Positions 39,518 through 48,944 of a stretch of DNA of 64,000 nt are shown here, in pieces; positions within the stretch are counted from its first letter, which is position 1, and every line of letters begins with the position of its first letter. The stretch is from contig CP064983.1 of the NCBI GenBank assembly GCA_016699635.1, forward strand, positions 1-64,000, in the 5' to 3' direction. The notes beneath the pieces are model-generated. The model saw nothing but the letters and a program-made list of their open reading frames with translations. It was not told where the DNA came from and searched no databases. This DNA comes from Bacteroidota bacterium (GTDB lineage Bacteria; Bacteroidota; Bacteroidia; AKYH767-A; OLB10). A program made the position numbers and the translations under genes.

Positions 39518-42260
39518 AACTGATTCATTTTTAACACGTATTGTTGATGAACTTATTGCCACAGTTGATGGAAATAATTTTGCAGACTATACTGTTGTAT
39601 TTCCTACCAGAAGAGCTGCATTGCTTTTTAAATTGCAACTCGCAAAAAAATTAAACAAAGCTGTTTTATTGCCTTCAGTTTTATCTATTAGCGATTTTGT
39701 TGAACATTACATGCCACTGCGAGTTGCTGAAAAGAAAGAAGTTCTTCTTGATTTATTTGCTGTTTACAAGCCATTTTTCCCTGATTATGACTTTACTTCC
39801 TTTGCACCTTGGGGTGAAATGATTCTTGGAGATTTTGAAGAAATCAATCTTTACTTAGTTAATTACAAAGACCTGTTTGCTGACCTGACATCATATCATG
39901 AAATAGAATCGGTTTTTCAGGATGATGATGAATTTAGAGAACAATTAAAACAGTTTTTTGAATTGTTCAACGCAGTTAAATCTTCTACTTTAAAACAAAA
40001 CTTTTTATATGCCTGGCAGGCATTGCCGAAGTTGTATGAAAAACTGAATGAGGTTTTATATAAGAACAATAAGACTACAGCCGGCAAAGCAATGCAACAA
40101 TTAGCATTGTCGCCTGAAACATATTTAAAAAATCTGGATTGCAGTAAGACTATTATTGCCGGATTTTATGCACTGGCACCTGCAGAGCAAAAATTATTTG
40201 AATACATCTTAAATGGAAAAGGAAAAATATTCTGGGATGCCGATGAGTATTACACAAAAAATACAACTCAGGAAGCCGGGCTTTTCTTCAGAAAAAATTT
40301 TCTAACTCAGAATAGTTTTAAATGGCAAGAAACCTATTTCAAAGATATACCTAAGAACATTAATGTAACAGGAGTGCCTCTCATTACAGGACAATTTAAA
40401 TTTCTGGCTGATCGTTTAAAAACCTTGATTGCTCAGAATAAACTCAATACTGATAAGACAGCTATTGTTTTACCGGATGAAAAATTACTGCCTTTGTTGT
40501 TGCAATCTTTACCCGAAGAGATTGAGCATGTAAATATCACAATGGGATTCCCGCTTAAAGAAACTCATTTGTATCGTTTTATTGAAACACTAAATGTTTT
40601 ACTCAATCAAATTTCAGAAACTTCAAAGCAGAAGTTTGTTTCAACCTTTGCATTAGGAAATTATCTTGCTCACCCTTATGCCTCATTGCTGAAGCACGAC
40701 ATCCGTAATTTGAATGATGCAGGCATTAGCATTCCGTTGAATGAACTTCCTGAAAACATCAGTCAGTTTTTAAAATCACAGATTACCTCTCCTATATTTG
40801 AGGGTTATATTCAATTGTTAACCATGCTTCATGATGCCATGGAACCTAAGCATCATGAAAAAGAAATTGCCGGATTTGTATTGAATGAATTGCTTGAGCT
40901 TCGTACTATGGTAATACCATATACAGAAATTCTGAATGAGCAAGCTTTGCAAATGCTAATTTCAGAAATACTTGACACCACAAGAATTCCTTTTAGTGGC
41001 GAGCCTGTAAAAGGACTTCAGGTCATGGGATTGTTGGAAACCAGAACGCTGGATTTTGAAAATATATTTTTCCTTAATGTTAATGAAGGCTCTGTTCCAA
41101 AATCAAATCGTCATCATTCATTTATTCCATTTACCATCAGAAAGAGTTTTGGACTACCATTGCTCGATGAGCAGGATGCTATTACCGCCTATCACTTCTG
41201 GCGATTGATGCAAAGAGCATATGAAATTGATTTAATTTACAACACAGAAGTCAATGAGTTTGCCAGTGGAGAAAGAAGCCGATTTCTTTTACAGTTGTTT
41301 TATGAAATGAAATTACATTTCAGCAATTGGCAGGTCAGTCATCAAATTATTACCACACCGCTTTATCGTTATAATTACATTACTCCTGGAGTCAAAAGAG
41401 ATGAGCAGTTAACAAATCATTTACTATCTATGGTGGCAGAGAATAAATTGAGATTTTCTGCTTCATCGCTAAACAGTTTTATTCATTGTTCATTACAATA
41501 TTACTTTAAAGAAATTAAAAAAATCAGAGAGCCTGATGATAATGGGGAAGAGATTGATGCAGCCGTATTCGGAAAAATTTTACACGATGCAGTTAGCAAG
41601 ATTTATGCTCAGATTATTGATGTTGAATTTGACAAAGACAATGCAGCCCAACTCAAGAAATCTATTTCAGCATTTGTAAAAGCATCCATAGCCCAAGAAT
41701 ATGACAAACACTATCAGGGAACAGGATATACTGTAATCATTGAAAAAATAATTTCGGAATACATTGAGCGTATCATAGCAGCCGATCTGAAAAGTGAAAC
41801 TTTTTCGCCTCATGAATTAGAAACCGAAAAAGTGGTTGTTTGTGATATTGGCAATGGTATTAATGTAAAGATTAAAGGAATTTTTGACCGCATTGACAAA
41901 GTTTCTGATGGATACAGAATTGTAGATTATAAGACGGGAAGTGATGTTGTAAAGAATATAAAAAAACCTGATGAGCTTACAAGTGAGCCAAAATACAAGG
42001 TCAATTTTCAGCTTTTGCTTTATTGCTGGTTGTTTTTAAAATCGCACAGTAATGAAAAAGTAAATGCCGGAATTTATCCACTCAGGCGAATGGAAGCCGG
42101 TATAGAAATGCTGGGGCAGCAACCCTTAACAGATCATTCAAAGTTTGAAGAATTGTTGTTTGCTTTAATCAGAAAAATTTTATTGGAGTCGGATTTTACA
42201 ATGACAACTGACACCTTACGATGTAAGTATTGTCCTTACAAAGATATCTGTAACAGATAA
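39507..42260 (+). CDS. AddB-like PD-(D/E)XK nuclease with inactive helicase domain
   Basis: About 917 residues from ATG 39507. The N-terminal part opens FADYTVVFPTRRAALLF, typical of AddB/RecB-type helicase-like domains in Bacteroidota. Walker A is not conserved. The C-terminal nuclease has GKILHDAVSKIY, a GIFDRIDKVSDG strand and YRIVDYKTGS (the D...D-x-K core near residue 810). It ends CKYCPYKDICNR, with three of the cysteines of the AddB-type 4Fe-4S cluster. Likely role: end processing in recombinational repair with an AddA partner, not seen in the window. Overlaps the peptidase upstream. Confidence 0.85.
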   Translation: MNNKTDSFLTRIVDELIATVDGNNFADYTVVFPTRRAALLFKLQLAKKLNKAVLLPSVLSISDFVEHYMPLRVAEKKEVLLDLFAVYKPFFPDYDFTSFAPWGEMILGDFEEINLYLVNYKDLFADLTSYHEIESVFQDDDEFREQLKQFFELFNAVKSSTLKQNFLYAWQALPKLYEKLNEVLYKNNKTTAGKAMQQLALSPETYLKNLDCSKTIIAGFYALAPAEQKLFEYILNGKGKIFWDADEYYTKNTTQEAGLFFRKNFLTQNSFKWQETYFKDIPKNINVTGVPLITGQFKFLADRLKTLIAQNKLNTDKTAIVLPDEKLLPLLLQSLPEEIEHVNITMGFPLKETHLYRFIETLNVLLNQISETSKQKFVSTFALGNYLAHPYASLLKHDIRNLNDAGISIPLNELPENISQFLKSQITSPIFEGYIQLLTMLHDAMEPKHHEKEIAGFVLNELLELRTMVIPYTEILNEQALQMLISEILDTTRIPFSGEPVKGLQVMGLLETRTLDFENIFFLNVNEGSVPKSNRHHSFIPFTIRKSFGLPLLDEQDAITAYHFWRLMQRAYEIDLIYNTEVNEFASGERSRFLLQLFYEMKLHFSNWQVSHQIITTPLYRYNYITPGVKRDEQLTNHLLSMVAENKLRFSASSLNSFIHCSLQYYFKEIKKIREPDDNGEEIDAAVFGKILHDAVSKIYAQIIDVEFDKDNAAQLKKSISAFVKASIAQEYDKHYQGTGYTVIIEKIISEYIERIIAADLKSETFSPHELETEKVVVCDIGNGINVKIKGIFDRIDKVSDGYRIVDYKTGSDVVKNIKKPDELTSEPKYKVNFQLLLYCWLFLKSHSNEKVNAGIYPLRRMEAGIEMLGQQPLTDHSKFEELLFALIRKILLESDFTMTTDTLRCKYCPYKDICNR

Positions 42261-42662
42261 TCACATCAGCAATTTCTCAACTAAGCGGTCAACAGGAAAT
42301 GTTGCTACTTCGCCATTAAGTTCTTTTAAAGGTTTCCAGAAAAAATGAATATCATTTGCATCTTCAGGTAAAATGAAATTTATGCATGATACTTTGTAAT
42401 AAACGCTGATGAGTTGTAAGCCGGGATTGAAAGCCGATTCAATAAAAAAATCAGTGGTATAAAAATGCTCCATCACTTCTACCCTTTGCTTTGTTTCTTC
42501 TAAAAACTCACGCACTAAACATTCGCGCAAACCTTCACCAAATTCAAGTCCGCCACCTGGAAATTTAGTAAATTCAATACCGCCTTCTTTCTCATGTGTA
42601 AGCAACACTTCCGAATTCTTATTTATCAGAATACCATAAACACGAACTACAAATGGTTTCAT
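42261..42662 (-). CDS. NUDIX hydrolase
   Basis: About 133 residues from ATG 42662. A longer start at 42680 would overlap the neighbour's terminator. The Nudix box runs GGGLEFGEGLRECLVREF then LEETKQ, matching G-x5-E-x7-REUxEExGU except that the last Gly is Lys. It hydrolyses a nucleoside diphosphate linked to another moiety. The substrate is not predictable. Its stop abuts the stop of the AddB-like gene with no gap. Confidence 0.85.
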   Translation of the reverse strand: MKPFVVRVYGILINKNSEVLLTHEKEGGIEFTKFPGGGLEFGEGLRECLVREFLEETKQRVEVMEHFYTTDFFIESAFNPGLQLISVYYKVSCINFILPEDANDIHFFWKPLKELNGEVATFPVDRLVEKLLM

Positions 42663-42679
42663 CGTTTCAAAATTAGTCA

Positions 42680-42709
42680 AAAAAAAAGGTTGACCCTTAG
42701 ATCAACCTT
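42680..42709 (-). terminator. Rho-independent terminator of the lipoprotein gene
   Basis: On the minus strand AAGGTTGA, an 8-base loop, then TCAACCTT run straight into a T tract. Confidence 0.75.
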
Positions 42710-42730
42710 ATAAATTATTATTCTCTAAAA

Positions 42731-43596
42731 TTATTTTGTGACAATTACCAAATATTTTGAATTACTCCAGAACAAATCGGGATTAGTAATTTTCAAAGAT
42801 TGATATTTTTTCTTGTCTTTTTCATAGGTATAAGCCGATGCAGGATGAGACGACATAATTTTCACACTCTTCGTATTTAATTCTACAGAAGCAAACTGCC
42901 TGATGTCAACTTTTGTGAATGCTGAATTATCAATATCAGGGTTTATGGTTTTTGTTTTACCGATACCAATAAATCCACCTTTTTATTCAGAATTTTTTTG
43001 TCGCGTAGTTGTTTGTATGTTCCAATTGCATAATATGCTGTGTTAATCTGATTAACTTTTTCTTCAATAGTCTTTTCGCGCTCACCAATAGTTGAGTTTA
43101 ACGTTTCGATGTTGGTACGCAGGCCGGTAATTTCAATTTTAGCGTCACCAAGTTGATTGTTTAAATTAGCAATCATAGAATCACGTTCAGCAATTTTCAG
43201 ATTCAGTGAGGTAATCATTTTATTAAGTTGGGCACTTTTTACCCCACTGCTTTTAAGTTTTCTTGTAAGTTCGGCAATGCGCTGACTGTTTTGATCGAGT
43301 AGTGAAGCAATGCTCTCCATATTCTTACGGATGCGGTCTTTAACGGTTCCACCCATTTCAGGATCACGCTTGCGGTCAAGTGTAATGGCAGCATGAATCT
43401 GATTGATGCTGTCTAAACTTGCTTCAATACCGTTGAAGTCGCCAAGGAATGAATCAATAGTGCTGTCTTTTAGAAAAGATGTGTTAATCAAAGAGTCGCG
43501 TTCACGATTTAGTCTATCTACTTCGGGTTTGTAGTCTTTGCAGGCATACACTGCCAAAAACAGAAATACGACAGAAAATTTAAGGATGTTTTTCAT
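42731..43596 (-). CDS. Coiled-coil lipoprotein (frameshift near the C-terminus)
   Basis: About 287 residues. The N-terminus has a lipoprotein signal ending LAVYAC (Cys19). Residues 25-190 are a heptad-rich coiled coil (repeated ...SLNLKIAERDSMIANLNNQL... pattern). The annotated-length frame would stop at 42943, but a lost G near 42970 explains this. The continued frame reads GGFIGIGKTKTINPD, then SSHPASAYTYEKDKK, to a stop at 42731-42733, giving a conserved-looking globular end. Function unknown. Probably an inner-leaflet outer-membrane lipoprotein. Followed by a strong terminator. Confidence 0.7.
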
Positions 43597-43721
43597 TTAA
43601 TGAATTTTTAGTGGTTCTAATAGTTAGTTATTCAAGAAGGATTGTAATAGCTGCAAATATAGATGCAACCAGTCATTAAAACACCATCAAATAAAAGGGA
43701 TTTAAACAAAGATATTCACAC

Positions 43722-45044
43722 TTAACAAGTTCTGACAGTACAGGTTAGGCCAACAGATACAATTTCTACCTGTTCCTGCCTTTCAATCCAACCGGTTTCT
43801 GCAACAGCATCATACACTCTGCCATCAACCATAATTTTCCCTGACGGTCTAAGTGCAGTAAATGCCGTTCCGCGCATACCGGCTTGAATGGTGTCAATAT
43901 CTGTATGTGCTCTGAAACCATGTTCAGATGGTTGTGTTGTTTGAAGTGTCAACTTGCTGAGGCGCTTTGAGTCATTAATTTTTCCAATAAAATAAAATAT
44001 CAGAAACACTGCACCAAGCATGGCTCCAAGGCTTATTAAAATACTTTGTGTTATTTGTTCGGAACTTGTGAAAGTAAAATCCCATCCCTTGTTGTTGAGC
44101 ATACTTAAAGCAAAGCCCATTGTAGTACAAATTATTCCTACAATGCCGGCAACACCAAAACCCGGAATGACAAAAAACTCAAGAGCCAATAAAATCACAC
44201 CACTAACGAAAAGTAATATCTCCCAATTGGCAGCAAGCCCTTCAAGATATAATGGTGCAAAATATAAGACTGCTGCAACAAAAGAAGCTGCAATCGGAAA
44301 AATGGTTCCCGGAGCCTGAAATTCAAAATACAAACCGGCAAGCATAATAAGAATTAATAAACTGCTCAAAGCAGGATGAATTAAAAAACTAATGATGTTG
44401 TCAACCCATGAAGGTTGAAATTCAATAATCTTATCGCTATTCAGATTTTCTAACTTTAAAATATCAGCTTCTGTTTCAACAATGGCATTACGATATTTAT
44501 TTGTCAAGGCTTCTTCTGCTGTAAAAGTCAGCACCCTTCCACTATCATTTACTCCCGGAATAACAACTCTTGGATCAACCATAGCTTCAGCAATACGCGG
44601 GTCACGATTTCGTTTTTCTGCCGTTGCGCGCATGATGCCACGCATATAGGATTGATATTTATCCGGTGCTGCTTCGCCTTGCTCAGTAACTACAGTGGCA
44701 GCACCAATGCTTGAACCACTGCGCATATAGATTCTGTTGCATGCAATAGAGATGAGTGCACCGGCACTTGCGGCATTAGGGTCAATAAATACTACAACCG
44801 GAATTTTTGAATTTAATATTGCAATTCTGATACTGTCGGCAGCATCAAGCATGCCTCCATAAGTATTGAGGTGAATCAAAAACAAATCAGCCTTCTGCTC
44901 ATGCGCTTCCTGCAATGCTTTACTGAAAATGCGTGCCATTCCTCTATCCACTTCCGACTGAAAGTTAAACCTGTAAACAATGCCGGCATTAACAGTTGTA
45001 GTTGCAAAAAACAATAACACTAAAGCTAAAAATAATTTTTTCAT
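43722..45044 (-). CDS. NfeD-family membrane serine protease (ClpP-like)
   Basis: 440 residues: signal peptide (1-20), ClpP/SppA-like protease domain with nucleophile Ser93 in NAASAGALIS and probable general base Lys144 in TAEKRN, four to five membrane segments (about residues 225-350), and a C-terminal soluble NfeD OB-fold domain with GMRGTAFTALRPSGKIMV. This is the long NfeD1b form. Partner stomatin genes usually lie beside it, but none is seen here. It is thought to act in membrane protein quality control. Confidence 0.85.
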   Translation of the reverse strand: MKKLFLALVLLFFATTTVNAGIVYRFNFQSEVDRGMARIFSKALQEAHEQKADLFLIHLNTYGGMLDAADSIRIAILNSKIPVVVFIDPNAASAGALISIACNRIYMRSGSSIGAATVVTEQGEAAPDKYQSYMRGIMRATAEKRNRDPRIAEAMVDPRVVIPGVNDSGRVLTFTAEEALTNKYRNAIVETEADILKLENLNSDKIIEFQPSWVDNIISFLIHPALSSLLILIMLAGLYFEFQAPGTIFPIAASFVAAVLYFAPLYLEGLAANWEILLFVSGVILLALEFFVIPGFGVAGIVGIICTTMGFALSMLNNKGWDFTFTSSEQITQSILISLGAMLGAVFLIFYFIGKINDSKRLSKLTLQTTQPSEHGFRAHTDIDTIQAGMRGTAFTALRPSGKIMVDGRVYDAVAETGWIERQEQVEIVSVGLTCTVRTC

Positions 45045-45189
45045 TTCATTTAAGTTGAATATTCAAAATTGCACAATTACTACTTACAACTGTCGTTTTG
45101 ATGTTAATTAATTTGTTTAAAACCTATTAAAGCATCTTCATTTACGAGGAAGTGATTTTTTTAGTATTGTAAAAATAAAAGTGATTGGG

Positions 45190-46182
45190 ATGAAAATCAA
45201 AGTTTCGTTATTAATTGCAACAGCAGCACTAAGCATCTCGACTGTAATTGCACAGGAAGGTTTCAGAACTATTGCAGGCAAAAAATGTCAGCTTTATAAA
45301 GTTGTTTCTAAAGATACCTGGTCGGGTTTATCCAGAAAATATCACAAAGAAATTGATGAGTTAAAAGCAGTTAACCCGGGTATAAACGATTTAAAAATCG
45401 GACAGATCATTAATATTCCGATTGAAAATACAGTTAACGACAAAAGCGAAAACAAATCGGATACTTCTGCTGAAATAAAAATGCGTAAGCCTATTGCTGT
45501 AATAAATGCTCCGGTAAAAAACAATAACAAGGTTCATGTCATTGAAAAAGGAGAAACACTTTTTGGTATAGCACGAAAATATGATGTCAGTCCTAATGAT
45601 ATTCGCAAATGGAATCATCTTGATAACGATGGCATAAAAGCCGGTCAGAAATTGATTGTATCAAGTACAGAAAGTGTAGCAATAAAAACTGAAGTTAAAA
45701 AACAGGAATCTAAAAATGAGACTATCCTTCAGCCTCTTGATGACAAAAAGTTAGAAGCAAAAAATAATGAAGTTAAAAACGACTCAAAGTTAATTGCAGA
45801 AGCAAGTAATAAAGTAATTCCACCATCGCCATCACCGAGTGAGATGGAATACAAACCCATGCGAACCGAAGTAAAACGAAGCAATGGAAAATCAGGCGCT
45901 GTAATTGAGGTAAACGAATCGGGCATGGCATCCTGGATCAGAGATGGAGATATCAATCAAAGTAAATTTTATGCTTTACATCGCAATGCGCCTCCTGGCA
46001 CAATAATTAAAGTCACCAACAGAATGAATGGCGATTATGTTTTTGTAAAAGTGGTAGGTACATTACCTGACACTGGCGACAATGACAAGCAAATTCTTAA
46101 AATGTCGGAAGCTGCTGCAAAAAGAATAGGTGCAATAAATGAAAAATTTCAGGTCGAGCTTAATTACGGCATGACCAATTAA
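45190..46182 (+). CDS. LysM / RlpA-like double-psi beta-barrel cell-wall protein
   Basis: About 330 residues from ATG 45190 (MKIKVSLLIATAALS, a signal peptide); a start at 45181 adds three residues. Two LysM motifs bind peptidoglycan: YKVVSKDTWSGLSRKYH (near residue 35) and HVIEKGETLFGIARKYD (near 117). After a Lys/Glu-rich linker, the C-terminus (from about 235) is an RlpA-like double-psi barrel with FYALHRNAPPGTIIKVTN and VFVKVVGTLPD. Likely periplasmic, acting in envelope integrity or as a septal peptidoglycan binder. Confidence 0.82.
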   Translation: MKIKVSLLIATAALSISTVIAQEGFRTIAGKKCQLYKVVSKDTWSGLSRKYHKEIDELKAVNPGINDLKIGQIINIPIENTVNDKSENKSDTSAEIKMRKPIAVINAPVKNNNKVHVIEKGETLFGIARKYDVSPNDIRKWNHLDNDGIKAGQKLIVSSTESVAIKTEVKKQESKNETILQPLDDKKLEAKNNEVKNDSKLIAEASNKVIPPSPSPSEMEYKPMRTEVKRSNGKSGAVIEVNESGMASWIRDGDINQSKFYALHRNAPPGTIIKVTNRMNGDYVFVKVVGTLPDTGDNDKQILKMSEAAAKRIGAINEKFQVELNYGMTN

Positions 46183-46299
46183 TAGAAAATGTTGTTTTAT
46201 AATACATTGACGTACGCACTGCCAGGCAAAAAGTCTATTGGTTCTCCTCTATACCGGAACCAACAGTAAACCCTGTCGGATTTTACAAGTTACTTTTCA

Positions 46300-46307
46300 T
46301 ATTTTTG
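46300..46307 (+). promoter_or_regulatory. Bacteroidetal -7 element of the thiolase gene
   Basis: TATTTTTG matches TAnnTTTG, 26 bases before the ATG. No clear -33 TTG is seen at the right distance. Confidence 0.4.
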
Positions 46308-46333
46308 CGGTTTATAATTAAAAATTCTGCAAA

Positions 46334-47512
46334 ATGAAAGAAGTATATATTGTATCGGCAGTGCGTACACCAATGGGAAGTTTTGGTGGTAAACTGTCAT
46401 CATTTTCTGCTAGCCGTTTGGGTGCTATAGCCATTAAAGGCGCTATTGATCGAATCAAACTAAACCCATCAGAAATCAAAGAGGTGTATATGGGTAGTGT
46501 TTTACAAGCCAATTTAGGACAGGCTCCTGCACGTCAGGCTGCAAAGTTTGCCGGCTTGCCCGACACTGTTCAATGTACTACAATCAATAAAGTTTGCGCT
46601 TCGGGAATGAAAGCTGTTATGTTAGCAGCACAAAGTATTATGCTTGGCGACAATGATGTGATTGTTGCCGGAGGCATGGAAAGTATGAGCAATGTTCCCT
46701 TCTATATGCAAAATATGCGATGGGGAAATAAATATGGAGATGTTTCTGCTGTTGATTGTCTTGCTAAAGATGGACTGACAGATGTTTATCATAATTATGC
46801 AATGGGGAATGCAGCAGATTTATGTGCAAGAGAATGTAATTTTTCACGTCAGGATCAGGACACCTATGCAATACAATCATACAAACGCAGTGCCGATGCC
46901 TGGGCTGCAGGAAAATTTAAAGATGAAATTGTTCCTGTTGAAATTCCACAGCGCAAAGGCGATCCTATTCTTTTTGCAGAGGACGAAGAATTTAAAAACG
47001 TTCATTTCGATAAGATTCCGGGATTAAAACCGGCTTTCAGCAAAGAAGGAACAGTAACTGCTGCCAATGCTTCAACCATGAATGATGGTGCAGCTGCATT
47101 GGTTTTAATGAGTAAAGAAAAAGCAGAGTCATTGGGACTTAAACCCCTTGGGCGTATCCGCAGTTATGCCGATGCAGAGCAGGCGCCTGAATGGTTTACC
47201 ACTACTCCATCAAAAGCATTACCAAGAGCAGTAGATAAAGCCGGATTAAAAATGACTGACCTTGAGTTTGTAGAACTTAACGAAGCCTTTTCAGTAGTTG
47301 CCTTAGCCAACATGAAAGAAATGAATCTTGATCCTGCAAAAGTAAATGTCAATGGTGGTGCAGTTGCATTAGGTCATCCATTAGGATGTTCAGGTGCAAG
47401 AATATTGGTTACGTTATTAAATGTTTTAAAACAAAACAATGCAAAAATTGGCGGTGCAGCAATTTGCAATGGCGGTGGCGGTGCCAGTGCTATGGTTATT
47501 GAAAGAATGTAA
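46334..47512 (+). CDS. Acetyl-CoA C-acyltransferase (thiolase)
   Basis: 392 residues, the standard thiolase length. The nucleophile is Cys88 in INKVCASGMKA. GGMESMSNVPF follows, and the C-terminal catalytic pair is His in NGGAVALGHPLGCSGAR and Cys in CNGGGGASAMVIERM. It condenses or cleaves acyl-CoA and acetyl-CoA, in fatty acid degradation or acetoacetyl-CoA formation. Single-gene unit with its own promoter and a strong terminator. Confidence 0.92.
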   Translation: MKEVYIVSAVRTPMGSFGGKLSSFSASRLGAIAIKGAIDRIKLNPSEIKEVYMGSVLQANLGQAPARQAAKFAGLPDTVQCTTINKVCASGMKAVMLAAQSIMLGDNDVIVAGGMESMSNVPFYMQNMRWGNKYGDVSAVDCLAKDGLTDVYHNYAMGNAADLCARECNFSRQDQDTYAIQSYKRSADAWAAGKFKDEIVPVEIPQRKGDPILFAEDEEFKNVHFDKIPGLKPAFSKEGTVTAANASTMNDGAAALVLMSKEKAESLGLKPLGRIRSYADAEQAPEWFTTTPSKALPRAVDKAGLKMTDLEFVELNEAFSVVALANMKEMNLDPAKVNVNGGAVALGHPLGCSGARILVTLLNVLKQNNAKIGGAAICNGGGGASAMVIERM

Positions 47513-47533
47513 TACTACTTTAATATTAGCAAT

Positions 47534-47569
47534 AAAAGAGGCTATCTCAATTAGAGATAGCCTCTTTTT
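47534..47569 (+). terminator. Strong bidirectional terminator between thiolase and M16 genes
   Basis: AAAAGAGGCTATCTC and GAGATAGCCTCTTTTT form a 15-bp perfect stem with a 5-base loop and flanking A and T tracts, between two convergent genes. Confidence 0.88.
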
Positions 47570-47601
47570 GTTAGCAGAAGTCACTAACCTATTTCAAAAT
47601 A

Positions 47602-48933
47602 TCAATACGGGCTTTGCAACACTTTATCGTGTTTTGTCTGCTTAAAATCATCTTTAGAAATTGCATCTTTCTTACCAAGATACGACCATTTTATTGCTGC
47701 TGTATATTCATTGAATGTATTATTCAAATCTTTCAGCTTAACATTGTTAACCATATCAGATAAGGACTCATCTAATTTCCATGAGCCTGTTGCTTCACTA
47801 CGACCCAAGGCACCTGACTGTGCCTCAGATGTTTCTAATTTCTGATAATAGTTAGTCAGATAACCCTGACGTAAATCCTTCAACTCTTTTTCTGTAAAAC
47901 CTGTTTTCTTTATAGAGTCAATAATTGAAACCATTACATCAATAGCTTTTTTAGGATCTGTAGTTGTGATGTAGATATATGAATATGGTGATGAAACTGC
48001 ATTGCGCATATATCCGGCAGCCGGTGCATAAGACAAGCTGCGTTTTGTTCTAAGCTCAACAAAAAATCTGTCGTAAAGCATTTGCATTGCTAAATCCATC
48101 TGAACACCTTTCTCTGTTGACAAAGAAGGAGCACTCATAATTCCCATCAGATAGTTTGTGGCAATATCACGGTCAACAATAACTTCACTTCCTTTTGTTA
48201 TTACCAATTTAGGTTCCACAACCGGTGCTGTGCCTACTGCCATTTTTCCTAATGTCGCCTTTATTTTACCCACTAAATCTGCTTCGTTAACATCACCTAC
48301 AACAACTAAGTAGCAACGCTTTTTTCCAATTACATTTTTGTAATGACTTATAACATCAGCCAAGGTTATTTTCTCAAGGCTTGCAACAGAGCCTTGTGGA
48401 TCTTTAGCATAGTTTCTGCCTTTAAAGGTTTCTTCCATAGCGATATTGCTCAAAGAACCATCGGCATCAGACTCGCGTTGCTTAGCTCCTGACAATGCTT
48501 TTTCTTTTTCTAAATCAAACTCTTTAGAGTCAAAAGCTGGATTCATTACTGCATCAGCAAAAAGATTCCACGATTCATTCCAATTAGGTTTAATGCATGT
48601 CATACTCAGGTTTCCATAATCCAGTCCTGATGATGCTTCGAATGATGTACCAATTTTTTCAGCTGCATCATTAAAGGCAACTTTATCCAATTTCTTGGTA
48701 CCGCCATTCATAGCAATAGAAAATGCAAGGCTCTCTACACCTTCCTTATCCTTCGTATAATTTGCAGTTCCTCCTTTTACATAAAGTCTTACACTAATAA
48801 CTTCTTTTGGCGTATGGCGTAATATTACTTTCAGACCATCAACATTAACTTCTTTTGTTGCTTGTGCAAGCGCAACACCATGTATTGATAACATTGCTGC
48901 ACCTATTGCAAAATATTTATATAACTTATTCAT
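47602..48933 (-). CDS. M16 peptidase-like subunit lacking the zinc motif
   Basis: 443 residues with a signal peptide (1-23). Where an active M16 enzyme has HxxEH, this one reads VESLAFSIAMNGGT, so zinc cannot be bound. The C-terminal RTKRSLSYAPAAGY keeps the R/Y motif used by the non-catalytic partner to complete the active site. It lies 11 bp after an intact M16 gene, the classical M16B arrangement of one catalytic and one inactive subunit. Confidence 0.9.
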   Translation of the reverse strand: MNKLYKYFAIGAAMLSIHGVALAQATKEVNVDGLKVILRHTPKEVISVRLYVKGGTANYTKDKEGVESLAFSIAMNGGTKKLDKVAFNDAAEKIGTSFEASSGLDYGNLSMTCIKPNWNESWNLFADAVMNPAFDSKEFDLEKEKALSGAKQRESDADGSLSNIAMEETFKGRNYAKDPQGSVASLEKITLADVISHYKNVIGKKRCYLVVVGDVNEADLVGKIKATLGKMAVGTAPVVEPKLVITKGSEVIVDRDIATNYLMGIMSAPSLSTEKGVQMDLAMQMLYDRFFVELRTKRSLSYAPAAGYMRNAVSSPYSYIYITTTDPKKAIDVMVSIIDSIKKTGFTEKELKDLRQGYLTNYYQKLETSEAQSGALGRSEATGSWKLDESLSDMVNNVKLKDLNNTFNEYTAAIKWSYLGKKDAISKDDFKQTKHDKVLQSPY

Positions 48934-48944
48934 AGTTCGATTTT

